NCBI GenBank assembly: GCA_030267565.1 | Contig: BRXU01000009.1 | Location: forward strand, 704,001 to 768,000 | Source of the DNA: Pleodorina starrii | Lineage: Eukaryota > Chlorophyta > Chlorophyceae > Chlamydomonadales > Volvocaceae | Reading direction: 5' to 3' | DNA length: 64,000 nucleotides | Shown: in pieces, positions 1-12,800 of the stretch | How the letters are laid out: each line of letters opens with the position of its first letter | How positions within the stretch are numbered: position 1 is the first letter of the stretch | Translations under genes and position numbers: made by a program | The notes under the pieces: model-generated | What the model was told of the DNA's origin: nothing | Databases searched by the model: none | What the model saw: the letters and a program-made list of their open reading frames with translations, nothing else

Positions 1-3000
1 CGCCGCTGCTGGTGCTCCTGCTGGTGCTGCTGGTGCTGGTGCTGCTGCTGCTTGTTTCCTCGTTACTCGATGACGGCTCGGAGCTGTCGCCTTCTCGGTG
101 ATCCTCGACGGCCTGGCGCAGTCGCCGGCCGCCGGCCGGCATGGGGGGCCGCCGCCGCGCCAGCCCACCTCCCACCTCCTCCTCCTCCTCCTCCTCCTCG
201 TCCTCCTCCCGCCACAGGGGCCCGTCAAGTCGCTGCTGCTCGTGTTCCAGCTGCTGCGTCAGGCAACGGCCGCCGCCGCCGTCGCCGAGGCCGTCGACAC
301 CGCCGCCGTCGCCGAGGCCGTCGACACCGCCGCCGTTACCGGCGGCGGCGTGGCCGTGGCTGGGGATGGGGCCGTTGCCGTGGATGGCGCCGTGCTTGGG
401 GGACTGGGGGCTCGGGCCGTAGAGCCGCAGGGCATGACCCGCCTGCGCCATCAAGCGAAACGCCGCCAGAGGAACTCGACAGCGACAGCGACAGCGACAT
501 GGCAACGCGACCCATGGGTCATGAGGACACACGGCATGGCAACACGACGTGGGACATGGGACCGCGACATCGCATTGGACGTTTTCTTGCCGGGTCATAT
601 TTGGTTTCGGAGGCTGTGTTGTGCTGTTGTGTCAACTGACGGCAGGCCTCTTCACTTCACTCACCTCTCGGTGGCGACTTGCCGCTTTCGGAGATCCCAT
701 CCCAGCCGCCGCCGCCGTCCGCTTCCGCCGCTGCATCCGCAGTGCCAGCACCTCCCCCTCCTCATCCACCTCCATTTGCCCTTGCCCGCCGGCGGCGGCG
801 CCGCCGCTGCGCCCCTGCGACCTTCCGTGCACGGACCCTTCCGCCGCTGCCCCCTCCCCCGCCGCCGCCGCCGCCGCGCGATGCTCCCTGCCGCCGCCGC
901 TGCCGTACATTTCCAAATCCGACCTGTGCCCGCCGCCGTCGCGCCCGCCGCCAGGGCTGGAACGTCCCGGCAACGGTGCCGCCGCCGCTGGCGGCCGGCC
1001 GGAGGCCGGGCTTCCGCCGCCGCCGCCCCCGCCGCCAGCGGCGGCGGCAGCGGCGGCTGCTCGGCGGGCTCGCTCGAGGTCCTTGGCCCAGGCCTTTGCC
1101 GTCGCCACTCTAAGCACCAGCGTATCCGTGTTGCAGATGGTCCAGCCCACCATCTGCGGTGTGTGGCGTAAGGAAATGATTGAACGTCGCAACTGGATCA
1201 GGCAGAGAGGCAGAGAGAGAGGGAGGCAGAGAGAGAGAGAGAGATGCAAACGCGCTCCTACAGCGTAACCATAACCGTAACCGTCACCACTCGAAAGGAA
1301 CGGCGCGTTTGGGCCTTATGGACCTTATGGTATCAGTTGGTCACGGAAGCGAGCTAGCAACGCAGCGGGCACGTCAGTGTGCGTGCGGCGAGCCGGCTGC
1401 CGCAGCGCAGCCGCACGGAGGTCAGACATCCCACCACCACCACCAACACCAACACCAACACCAACACCACCAAAGGAGCATATCACTCACTGACTCCCCA
1501 CCACCCCCACCCGACAGCCGCCCACCCACCACGCAACCCTGCAGGTGGCGACATATGGGCGCCAGGCCGCGAACCAACACCTGCGACTCGTCCCTCATCC
1601 CCGAAACAGCCGAGCCGGCCACACAGCCCAGTCGCGGCGACCGCTCCTGACAGGCTGCTGCTGCTGCTGCTGAGGCCGCGGCAGCGGCCACGCCGCGGCC
1701 GCCGCGGCCGCCGCTGGCGGCGGTGGCGATCGCTGCCGCATCCGTCGCCTCAAGGGACGGCTGCGGCCTCGTCGGCTCGTCCACACCGGGTGCCGCCTTC
1801 AGCGGCAGTAGCCCGGAGGACCGCTGCGGCAGCACCAGCGGAGGCTCCTCGACACCGGGATGAGGAACTCGCGGCGGCGCCGCCGCCGCCAGCTGCTGCT
1901 GTTGCCGGTGTGTCGGTGCACCCGCTGTTGTTGTTGCTGCCGTCAGCTGATTCCGGCTCCCGCCGGCGGCACCGCCGCCGTCTCCAGAGTGGTTCGACTG
2001 CGCCTCCGCCTGTGCCAGGGGATCAGGCGAGCCCGCCGCCGTCGCCTTCGCTGCCCCAGGGTGTGTCACCCTGACCGCTGCAGCCGCGGCAGCCGGGCCA
2101 GGCAGCGGGGGCAGCCCACCGCAGCTGTTGCCGTCAAGCCTCTGGAAGAAGACGTAGCGGCCCGTGCCGAGGCCCGGCTCGACGCCGCGTCCGCCGGCCC
2201 GACCGCGGCCGCGACCCCCACCACCACGCCCGCCGCCGTCGCCGCCGCCGCCGCGGCCCCGACCCTGCCCTCGCCCAGCGCCGCCGCCACCGCCGGCCGT
2301 CACCGCCGCTCCGGAACCATCGCGCATCGGCTGCGGCAACGGCCCCGCAGCAGCCCCCGGCTCGCCGGCGACGCCGCAGCAAGTCTCTCCGACCGCCATT
2401 CGCGGCCGCAGCACGCCGTCGATCTCCACCAGCAGCGGCACCAAGTGGCCATTCGTCCGCCAGCGCCGCGCCATTGGCGGCAGCTGCGCCGCAGGCAGTC
2501 GCACGGCGTCTAGGTCGGGCTGTAGCACGCTGCCAGGCGCCAGGCGCGGCACCGGAGGTCCACGCGCCGGGGCCGCTGCGGCGTCGGCGACTTCGGCCTC
2601 GGCGGCAGCGTCGCCGTCGCCGCCGTGGCAGCCGGGCGGTGAGTTGGGTCCGCGGTGGCTAGCAGGGGCCGCGGTGTCCGTGGGGTCTCTGACGGTAGCT
2701 GGGTTAGCCGCTGGGTTGGCCTGGCCCGCTACTGCCTCCTGGTCGGTCTCGGTCTCGGTCTCGGACTCGGGCTCGGACTCCTGCTGCTGATGATAATGCT
2801 CCTGCTGCTGCTGCCACGTCACCTCTTGTTGTTGCGATGATGGTGGTGGTGGCTGCAGCCCAAGCGACTGCGGCTGCTGATGGTGCTGCGCTGGACACTC
2901 GGCGAGCTCGGGGGGGCTAGCCGCGTCCGCGAGGGTTTCGGTGCGGTCGGTTTCCAGCTGCGAGTGCCGACGGCGCGCGTCTTCTGACAAGGCGAACACG

Positions 3001-3167
3001 AAAGCGGGCAGACGGATTCCGCCAATAGTTCCTGTTGAGTATGGGGATGGGGTGCCCGGGTGGTCCGCATGCCCACAACGGAAGGCAGAGTCCTCGTTTG
3101 CGAAAAGGCCGGCGTCGGCCTCCGGGCAAAGTGCAACCGTGTTCCATGGTGTTGTATTCGATCCCAT
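1..3167 (-). CDS. Unrecognised low-complexity protein, partial (3' end outside window)
   Basis: I do not recognise this protein. A minus-strand model with consistent phase 0 is exon A 3167-1581 (529 codons), exon B 1153-665 (163 codons) and exon C 442 to the window edge. Donors are CAG|GTGTTG after exon A and GAG|GTGAGT after exon B; acceptors CGCAG precede B and C. Exon A has a less biased N-terminus, a Gln-rich stretch, a Ser/Glu/Thr repeat and a long Gly/Arg-rich segment. Near its middle is the non-repetitive patch GHLVPLLVEIDGVLRP and, later, GRYVFFQRLDG. Exon B opens with MVGWTICNTDTLVLRVATAK and then becomes Ala/Gly-rich. Exon C carries a short tandem repeat (GVDGLGDG) and an acidic run. 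The ATG at 3167 is simply the first Met of the open frame; a further 5' exon is possible. It is divergent from SKI3. Function unknown. Confidence 0.5.
1432..1473. repeat. CCAACA/CCACCA microsatellite
   Basis: Short tandem CAACAC/CCAACA tract inside the predicted intron between exons A and B of the left-edge gene. A GAGAG tract lies nearby at about 1202-1244 in the same intron. Confidence 0.8.
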
Positions 3168-3899
3168 TAAACAAGGAAAGAACTACAGTGGTTTGGTGGG
3201 GGGGCGCCCTGACTGCACGCTAACTGCGCGCAATAGGCGGCATCCCTAACGCAAATACACCGCATTAAGCCAATGTACTGCATGAAACTGTTAATTGCAT
3301 TTTTCAAGTGCGCGCGAGGGTGCTGGTCGTCGTTTGGCCGATTGCCGCCCGGCCGGGAACATAGGAGCTGTCAGCGTGTCAGGTATCTGCAGATGTATGC
3401 TTAAGTGGCGCCCCAGACTTAACCAAACGTTTTTTATTGCTCATTCAATAATGATTGAGGTTTCGCTTCGTCGCGGCGTTGGAGCTTCGCATCGTCACGG
3501 CCGTGGAAATACGGAAATGTGCTTGGGTGTTGCTTGGACGAATTGTACTCAACCGAGTAGACTTACCATGTGTGCATAGGAACGCATGACGAGGCCTTTC
3601 AGTAATTGCGCATAAACCTAGGTGCCGATAGCCTGCCACCCGGGTCTCATGTTGACAGAACACAAAACAGACATGCGGGACGGAGTATACACCTGCCACT
3701 GACATATTTACCTGCAGAATATGCGGACTGATTGGGGCACGGCTGGGTCCGCACGCGAGCTACCTTTCCGTGTGAACGCTGCATCCCGGCGCGTTGGGCG
3801 CATCTTGCTTAGCCCATTCTCCAAGCCTTCAGGCGAAAACGACCTATCTTTCAGTGCCCGTCATCCCCCGGACTGTTAATCGGCGCCAGATCACTGTCC
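3168..3899. promoter_or_regulatory. Divergent intergenic region, probable two-way promoter
   Basis: This 732-bp stretch separates the start of the left-edge minus-strand gene (3167) from the SKI3 start (3900). Base composition is visibly less GC-rich than the flanking exons (for example around 3240-3480), and only short, unconvincing ORFs are present. I see no clear TATA box or repeated operator. The assignment as promoter rests on head-to-head gene arrangement alone. Confidence 0.45.
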
Positions 3900-6800
3900 A
3901 TGTCGTCCGCTAGCGTGAAGCGCCTTCTGCGCAGCGCGCGCGAGTGCTTGGGGCGCCGCGAGTACAAGGACGCGCTGCAGCACTGCAAGGAGGCTCTGGG
4001 GGAGGACAAATCGTGTTATGAGGCCTACATGTGGGTGTGCGTGTACCGTGGGTCGCATTCTCTAGGGCTCTGTCCGCCGACATCGACACAGCGCCTCCCT
4101 GTCCCGCTTCTGCGGCGAACCTCTAGCATCATATCCGAAACATGTGGTCCCAAGTGCTTTCTCCACAAGTGTGCGAGCGCTTGGGCTGGCGAGGGTTTGG
4201 CCGGCCGCGCTGTGCCGCGTCAGCTGACGTCATTCTTTGGACGCTGCTTTTCGATTGCTGCTTTTTGGCGGCTTGTGAGCCGCTGCAACTTTGGGTCGAA
4301 GAGAGACGTGCACACTACACGCATGGCTTGGCTGCTGGTTCATTACTACATTACCCGCATGCAGCTGCTCGGAACATGCTTGGGGAAGCCTCTCTGCACC
4401 GACTCTGGCGCGCGCGCGACACAGGAGTTGCCAACCAGCTTCTAAACTTGCACATGTTCGCGCTCAACTGCGGCTGCGCGCTGCGGCACCGTGTCATGTG
4501 GTCGGCCTTGGACACAAGTCTTCGCCGACATGCTTACCAGTACCCGTTTCTTTTCGTGAAGGGGGTGGGTACGAAGACGGTCGCAGGGCAGGGCAGCCCC
4601 CGCGCTCGGGGGGTGCCGCCTCGTTGCTCGCCTCGGCGGTTGTCCTCTCACGTCGCGCCGTACCTGCTTGCGGTTAGTTTGTTAGTTATCGCCGGAGTGG
4701 CACCGAAACCCGAAACCCACCGCCGCCTCGGCCTCGTCCAACCCACTCTGCATCCCCCTTCCCTCCCCGTCCCCTCTCCCCCCTTCCCCCTCCCTCGGTC
4801 TCCCTCTTCCCCGCCCCGCCCAGCTATGTGGGCAAGGCGGCCTTCCACCTGCAAGAGACTGCGCAGGTACGGCATATGGGGTACGACATATGGGGAGATA
4901 TGGGGCGGCGCCGTACTGCCGCGAACACACATCCACGCACTCCTCCTGTGCATGTGCGTGCGTTTGTGTTTGTGTGTACCTCTGAAGTGTTCGCCTTTCC
5001 TCTGCTTGGGTCGAATCGGGTCGGTCGGGTCGGGCCGTCCAAATGTCACTCCAATTGCTTAAAAGTTGCTTCCATTGCTCCAGCGCCCCCCTCCAACCCA
5101 CCCGGGGTGCCCGCTTCGCCCCCAAGCCCTGAAGCCCAAGTCCCCAACAGCCACAGCACCCCCTTTGGGTCCTGCCCTTTGGTCTTGGCCATATCTCTTG
5201 ACTCGCACGGTTATTTAGGGGGCTGGTTGCTGGACCAACCAGGACCAACGATGCGTCTCATTACTCAATAAGAGTATCAACCTCCCCCCCTTCTCCCACT
5301 CCCCACTGCCCTCACCCCCCCCCAACCCCACCAAGGCGGAAGCCGCCTACCGGCGCGCCGCCGATCTGGACCCCCGCAACCCCCTGGCCTGGCAGGGCCT
5401 GGCGGAGCTCTTCACGGAGACAGGTATTTAGGCGGTTGACCGTTGTTTGGCCGTTGACCGTTCGCGTTGGTTGACCGTTGACCGTTCTATCCCACACACC
5501 GACGGTTGGACGTTGACCCTGCAATTCGCCATTCGCCATTGCAATTCGGCGCTTCGCGCCTCTTTGTTCGCCGCCGCCCTCCAGACGTTGGGACCCCCTC
5601 CCCCCCGCTACCACCTTGCCTGTTTAGGACTTTTTTTGTCTTCTCTAAACTCAAACCCCCGCCCCCCCCTGGATTCCGCCGCAGGTTCCTGGGCCGCCGC
5701 CGCCGAGTCGTACAGTCGGCTCCTTCAGCTGGCTGACGCCGCGCCGCCGGGGGAGCCGCTGAGGGGCCGCCGATCCGCCTTCCAGCGCCGATTCGCGGAG
5801 GCGGCGGCGCGGGGCGGGCTGTTGGCTGACGCGGAGGCGGCGTGGCGGGCGCTGACGGAGGCGGCGGGGGAGGGCCTGGAGGCGGCGGAGGCGGCAGCGG
5901 CGGCCGCGGGTGGTGGGGGTGGTGGCGAGGAGGGCGGTGCGGCGGCGGCGGCGGTGGAAGCTGCGGAGACGGAGTTGGTGGAGTGCCTGTGTCGACTGGC
6001 GGATGTGCAGGTGGGCTGGGCTGGGGTGGGGTGGGGTTTCTCCTCCCTTCCTTTCTCCTCCCTCCCTTTCTCCATCCTTCGTATGCCAGCTTTGCTGCCC
6101 ATCTATCCGCCGACTGCTTCACTTCACCCCCCTTATCTCTTTCTCTCCTTGTTGCCCCTGCGCCGTTATCCTCTGCTGCCCCCCCTCCGCCCCCCCGCCA
6201 CGCAGCTGGCGGCCGATGCGGCGGAGATCGAGGCGCGGGTGGCGGACCGGTTGGCGGCGGAGGCGGAGGCCGCTGCCCTGACGCACGGCACCACTCTGAC
6301 GCCCGAGCAGGCAAGTACCGTTACCGTTACCGTTTCTGTTACCGACTTACCGTTACCGTTATCGTTGTTGTCATTATGACCGTTACCGTTGGCGGGGCGC
6401 GCGTGCCTGCGGGTTTTGGGCGGGCCACTGCCGCGCAGCGGATGGATGCCTCGGGGTGGTGGTACGGATGGTGATGACGTAAGCATCCGTTGTGGATGAT
6501 GACGTCAGCATCCGTTGGCGTTCGATGATGCGAGCGTTCGTGTGTGGACCCACCGTCCCTCCGTGTTTACCCCTCCCCCTCATCCTCCCCCTCATCCTCC
6601 CCCTCATCCTCCCCCTCATCCTCCCCCTCATCTTCCCCCTCATCTTCCCCCTCATCTCCCATGTCCCGTGTCCCTTGTTGGCCCCAATCCACCCCCACCC
6701 CAACCCCAACCCCAGGTTGCCTCCCTGGAGTCCTCTGTTCGCGGCTCCGTGGAGGGCGAGTGGGCGGAGGAGGCTCTGGAGCTGGATGCGGACCACGCCT

Positions 6801-9800
6801 CCGCTACACTGCGGCGGATCATTGCGCTGAGGCCGCCCAGCCCGCTCTTCGCACCCTACTACGACGCATTCCTAAAGAGGTGCGCGTGGGGGGCGTGTAT
6901 TGGGGGGGAGGACGTGTGTATTGGGGGGGAGGAAGTGTGTGGGGGTAGGGGATGGAGCGGGGGGCGTGTGGGGTGTGTGTGGTGGGGAGGGGAGAGGCCG
7001 GGGGTGCAGCTGAAGCCAACGAAATCCTGAAGCCATTGACGCAGTGCGCTCCCACCCTTTCGCCCCCCTCGCCCCCCTCGAAGGCTACGCAAGTACATCC
7101 AGGCCGCCCCCCCAGGCTCCATGGACCGCCACTCGCGGAGGGCGGTGCTGCTGGCGGCTGCCAAGGCCACCATGGAGGGGCGCTGCGGGGGAAGGACGGG
7201 TGGGTGGGCGTATAGTGGGGGTGGGTGGGTGGGGAGGGGGGTGGGCTGGTGGGGGGTTGAGAAGGACAGTCCGAAGAGGTCGGGGGGATGGGTGGGCAGG
7301 TGGGTGGGCGGGCGGGTGTGTGTATGTCTGCGGTTGGGGTGGACTGGGTGGGAGGCGCGTGGGATGGGCTGGGGTGGACGGAGGGATTGCGAATGTGCTG
7401 TTGCCCCGTTCCCTCCCTGGTGCCTCCACCAGCTCCACCAGCTCCCCAGCTCCCCAACTCGCTACGCGGCGGATGTCCCCTCCCCTCCCCCCCTCCCCCC
7501 CTCCCCCCATCCTCCCAACCCTCAGGCGGCTGCTGCAGCCCCTACCCCTACGATGCAGCTCTGGCAATGTTGGAAGTGGAGCACGAGGTGGTAGGGGAGC
7601 AGGTGGGGGGGGGGCGGGCTGGAGGGGGGGGGCTGGAGGGTGGATGTGTGTGTATGTGTGTGTATGGGGGGGGTTGAGTGGGCGGAGGTGGGCGGGGTGG
7701 GCGGTGGTACAAAGGATTTAGGATTTTCTTGTACAATGACAGCACTAACCGTTAGCCGCATGTTAGGTTGCAACCGATGTCCCGATCGGGATGGCGGCGC
7801 GGATGGATGTGCTTCCCGGCGCCCCCAATACACACCCTGGCGTCCCGCAACCCCCTCCCCCGCCCCCCCACCTCCGCAGGACCCCTCCCTGGACCCGGCC
7901 AGCCAGGTGGTCCCCCCCCTGGAGCCCCCGCCCCTGCCTCTCATGGTGGCGGACTGCGGCCGCATCGCCTCGCGCCTCTCACACAGCTTCCCCTGGAGCC
8001 CCACCGCGCAGCTGCACAACGCACTCAGCCTGCGCCGCAGGGCCGTGGTGTACGGGTACGACGCGGCGGCAGGCAGTACGGCCGCATGCGGTGTGGCACG
8101 GCTGCCGCCGGCGTCGTCGTCGTCGTCGTCGGCGGCGGCGTCCGCGACGAACCGCGCCGCCGGTGCGATTGCTGGAGGTCGGCGCCACCAGGTGATGACC
8201 CGTGGGTCGCTGCAGTCCGTGAGTCGCTCCAGCCCGTGGGTCGCTCCGATCCACGGCTCGCTCCGACCCATGGGTCGCACACACTGCACTCTGCATGGAC
8301 CACCTGTCCCAATGTGGTGGCTGCCGTCGTCACGTGACGCTGTTGGCACGTGTCTGTTCGTCTTTCACGTGTTTGTTTGTTTGTTTGTTACTGTACTGTA
8401 CGGGTACAGCACGCATACATACATCCTTCTTGTGTTTCAAGGCCACCGCATCCCTTTCGGGCTGCTGCTGTTTGGTTCTGTACGGCACCAGGTGACGGGT
8501 GTGGTGCTGTCGGCGCTATCCCGCGGCGGTCGGGCGGTGTCGGGCTGGCTGGCGGCGGCGGAGCTGCTTTTGGAGGAGGGGGCGGCGGAGGCGGCACTGG
8601 ATGCGGCCAAGGAGGTGCGTATAGGGTGGAGGGAGGGGGGTTGGGGGGGTGAGGGGTGGGGGATGGTGGGTCCAACAACAGCTGCCGTCCCAGCGTCAAA
8701 TACTGGCTACGGGGTACCCGGTAGGATGGTGGGTGAGTGAGTACGATGGGTGAGTTAGCCATAACCTGGGCTTCTCGGGGCCCCGTCCCGCCCCGCCCCG
8801 GTTCCTCACACCCCTCGGCCCCGCCACGGTTCCCGGGATCCGGCCTATCCGCCGATAAGCCCTTTCCCACCCACCCACCCAGCCACCCGCCGACTCACCC
8901 ACCCACCGACTCACCCACCCACCCACTCGCCCGACCTCCGCTGCGGTATCGTTTTTCTTACCCACCCACCCACCCACCCACCCACCCACCCACCCCAGGG
9001 TCTCAAGTATGTGGCCCAGCGGGACCTGGTGGGTAAGGAGCGGCTGGCGGGTGCGGGGCTGCTGCTGAGGCTGTTGGCGGGACAGGCGCTGCTGAGGCTG
9101 CGGAAGCTAGAAGAGGCGCAGGTAGGGGGGGAGGGGAGGGGGGCGGGGAGGGGGCGGGGTGGGTTTAGGGTTGTGTGTGTGTTTGGGGGGGTGTTAGAAC
9201 ACGGGGGGTGTAGGGGGAGGCGAGGGTGCCGGCGGAGTTGTAGGGTAGTTTAAGGGGGGCGGCGGTGTGGGAGATGGGGCGGTGCTCCCGGCGTCACTGC
9301 TCCCCTCCCTCCATTCCTCTCCCTCCCTCCTTCCCCTCCCTCTCTCTCCCTCCCCCCCTCCCTCCCCCTCCTTCCCTCCCTCCCCTCCCCTCCCTCCCCT
9401 CCCCTCCCCTCCCCTCCCCTCCCCTCCCCTCCCCTCCCCTCCCCTCCCCTCCCCTCCCCTCCCCTCCCCTCCCCTCCCCTCCCCTCCCCTCCCCTCCCCT
9501 CCCCTCCCCTCCCCTCCCCTCCCCTCCCCTCCCCTCCCCTCCCCTCCCCTCCCCTCCCCTCCCCTCCCCTCCCCTCCCCTCCCCTCCCCTCCCCTCCCCT
9601 CCCCTCCCCTCCCCTCCCCTCCCCTCCCCTCCCCTCCCCTCCCCTCCCCTCCCCTCCTTCGCTTCCAGCTGCTGCTGGAGGGTTTGGCTCATGGAGTGAG
9701 TGAGGGCCACGTGGCCTCGGGGGAGCTGGCGGCAATTGCGCCGCTCAACATCAGCCAACACGCAAAGAGGTGTGTATGTGTATGTGGGGGAGGGAGAGGG

Positions 9801-12800
9801 CGGGGAGGGCCGGGGGGTGTGCGGGGGATGTGAGGGACGGACAGATGGACCCAGTTATGCCGTACTAATTACCAAGATAGTTTCCGCAACCTTCCGCAAC
9901 CTTACTAATACCTGAGATGTTGATGATGATGATTTTTGACCGGACCGCGCCGGGATCCCGGATCCAGGTTCCTGGCCCACGTGGCGGCTGCTCGCGGCGA
10001 TCTGGCGGGCGCCCGCCATCGGTACGACGAGATGGTGGGCGGTCAGTTGATGGGTCGCAGCGCGGCGCCCATCGAGGCGTGGGCCCACGGGGAGCTCGGC
10101 ATGCTGCTGATGAGGCAGGGAGCGGCGGTGGAGGTAAGGGTACGGCGGTTGGGGGGTTGGGGGCGAGCGGGGACTAACGGGGGCGAGCGGGGACGAGCGG
10201 GGACGAGCTTTGCGGGTATTTCAAACCACCTCCTCCTCCTCCTCCTCCTCGGCCCTCCTCCTCTTCCTCCCCCCAGGACCTTTCTGGTTCTTGCCGGCGC
10301 CCCCACCCCACCCACGGAGGCCACCAGCCTGTGTGGCTCCTCCTCCGCAACCTCGACCTTTACCTTCACCCGCCCACACACCCCCCAGTCTACCCACACC
10401 GTGACTAATCCTCCCCACCTCATCCCATCCCCTCACCCCCTCACCCTCTCACCCTCTCACCCCCGGCAGGGCGCCCGCTTCCACCTCCAGTCCGCCCTGG
10501 CGGCTCTGCAGCCCTCCCTGGACTCCGCCGCCGCCGCCGCCGCCTCCCCCTCCGCCACCGCCCTCACCGCTCTTCAGCAAGAGGCCGCCACCTACCAACT
10601 CCATCTGGCACTCGCGCTTTGGGTCAAGGGAGGGGGCCAACTGCCGCCGCAACGACGGAACGACGGCGGCAACGACGGTACGACGGCGGCGGCGGCGGCA
10701 GCGGCGGCGGCGGCGCCTGACGGCGCCGCCGGCGCGGCGGGTCCCACCCTGGAGCCTTTCCGTTCTGATTGTCGGGAGTTGTTGCTGTCGGCGGCGGCGG
10801 TGGGTGGTCCGCTGCAGGCCGCGGCGTTCTGCTGGCTGGGACACTGGTACGGCAGGGCTTCGGAGCCGGTGGACGAGCAGAAGGCGCGGCGGTGCTACCA
10901 GCGGGCGCTCGCGCTGGACCCCAACCAGGTGGGGGTTTAGCGGGGAAGGAGAGGGAGGGAGCGGGAAGAGGTGTAAGGTAAAAGGAAGATACCGCGGCGG
11001 AGACGGAGACGGCGTTCGCGAACGGACCCGGAGGGAGGCGGGGAAGTGAGGGTGGAGAGAGAGAGAGAGAGGAGCTCAGAGGGGGGAGGGAGGGAGGGTG
11101 AGAATCCAGCTGCCTGACTGGCTACCTGAGTGTATGTGTATCTGTATCTGGCTGGCTGGCTGGCTGGCCGCTCCTCACGGTCCGTCGACCGACCCACCGA
11201 CCCACTGACCCACCGACCCACGGGTGTCCCCAAACGCCCCCAAAAGGCGGAGGCGGGTGAGGCGCTGGTGGCGGCGCTCGTCGCTGCGGGTCGCTCCGAA
11301 ACCGCTGTACAGCTGTGCGAGGAGATGCGCATCCGCTCCGCCGCCGCCGCCGCCACCTCCTCATCCAGCAGCAGCAGCTGCCTGGGTGGGGGCATCTCGC
11401 CCTCCCTGGCGCACCCCTGCCTGCTGCCCACCGGAACTACTGCCGCCGCTGCCGCCGCCGCCTCCTCTGCTGGCGGTCCCAGCGGTGGTGGTGGTGGTGG
11501 TGGTGGTGGGTGGGCTCTGCGCAGTCTGGCTCGTCTCCAGCGAGATGGTGGGTCCAACGAGGCGGCGGTGGCCAGCTACCAGGTGGGAGAAGGATGAGGG
11601 AGGGAGGGTGGGTGGGGATGGGGGGTAGGGATGGGGAGGGGGATGGGGAGGGAGGGATTCCCCCGTTTCCGTTCCCGTTTTCGTTTCCGTTTTCGTTTCC
11701 GTTGTTTTTTTGTTTTCCGTGTGTGTGTGTGCTCGCTGTGTATCCGAGGTGTGCGGCCGGGGCCTGGGCCTCGCACCCACATCGTCATCCGGTCATGCGG
11801 GTACACCGGAAGATAACCGGTACTTTTACTTACAAGCCCACACACTATGTATATAAGGTGGTGAGGAAACCTCGTCGCCTCCGCTGCCTCCCGCCCCGCC
11901 CCTCACCCCTCGTTCCTCGCCCCCCGCCCCCCGCCCCTCCTCCCCCGCCCCCCGCCCCGCAGGCCGCGCTTCGTTTGGCGCCAGCCGACTCTGAGTTGTG
12001 GGAGGGACTGGCGGCAGCCTACCAGGCGCTGGGGCGCCACACCGCGGCTCTCAAGGTGGGCGGGGAGGTGGGGCTGGTGGGGGAGGACGGGGGCGTGGAG
12101 GAACTTGAGGCGTGGCTGGAGGCGGAGGGTGAGGCGGGGCTGGAGCCGGGGGAGAGCGCGCAGGGCGAGGAAGAGGGCGAGGGTGAGGAGGAGGTGGGGC
12201 AGGGTGAGGAGGAGGTGGGGCAGGGTGAGGAGGAGGTGGGGCAGGGGCAGGGAGAGGGTGATGATGCGGTGGCGTTTGTGAAGGCCGGAGCGGGGCCGGG
12301 GATGGGGGCGGGGAAGGAGGAGGTGGCGGCGGGTTTCGGAGGTTCGGAGCGGAAGGTGGTGGTCGGCGCCTTGGGGGAGGAGGAGGGTGAGGGGCCGGGC
12401 GTACAGGAGGTGACCCGTGGGTCAGTGACTGGCGGAGGGCGGCTGGCGGGGGAGCCCTCGGGCCCGTCGGTCCTCAACGCCGGCTCCGGCGCGGGCGTTT
12501 GAATTTTTCCAGGAGGGGATTCTCGCTGCCTTGACGACAGTTGAGGCGGTTAATGGTTACCCGTTTGGCGGTTATGACGTGTTGACGACAAGTGCTGACG
12601 AAACTAACCGTGGATTGCAGGGCGCGGCTCAGGGCCCGACTGTTCCCGCCTTTGGATTTGTACCATGTTCTGCTGTGTTGCTCATAGTCAACGCACGCAT
12701 GTTGTACATTAGTTAGTTTACTCATGTTTAACCTCCATTTTGTACAACATTTGTACCTCAATTGTGCGGAGTCGGAGTGCGTGGTGCGTGGTTCTCCTCC

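Noticed and set aside
9250..9833. ORFs on both strands encoding Pro-Ser-Pro-Leu or Gly-Glu-Gly-Arg repeats
   Set aside because: Pure microsatellite translation inside a SKI3 intron.
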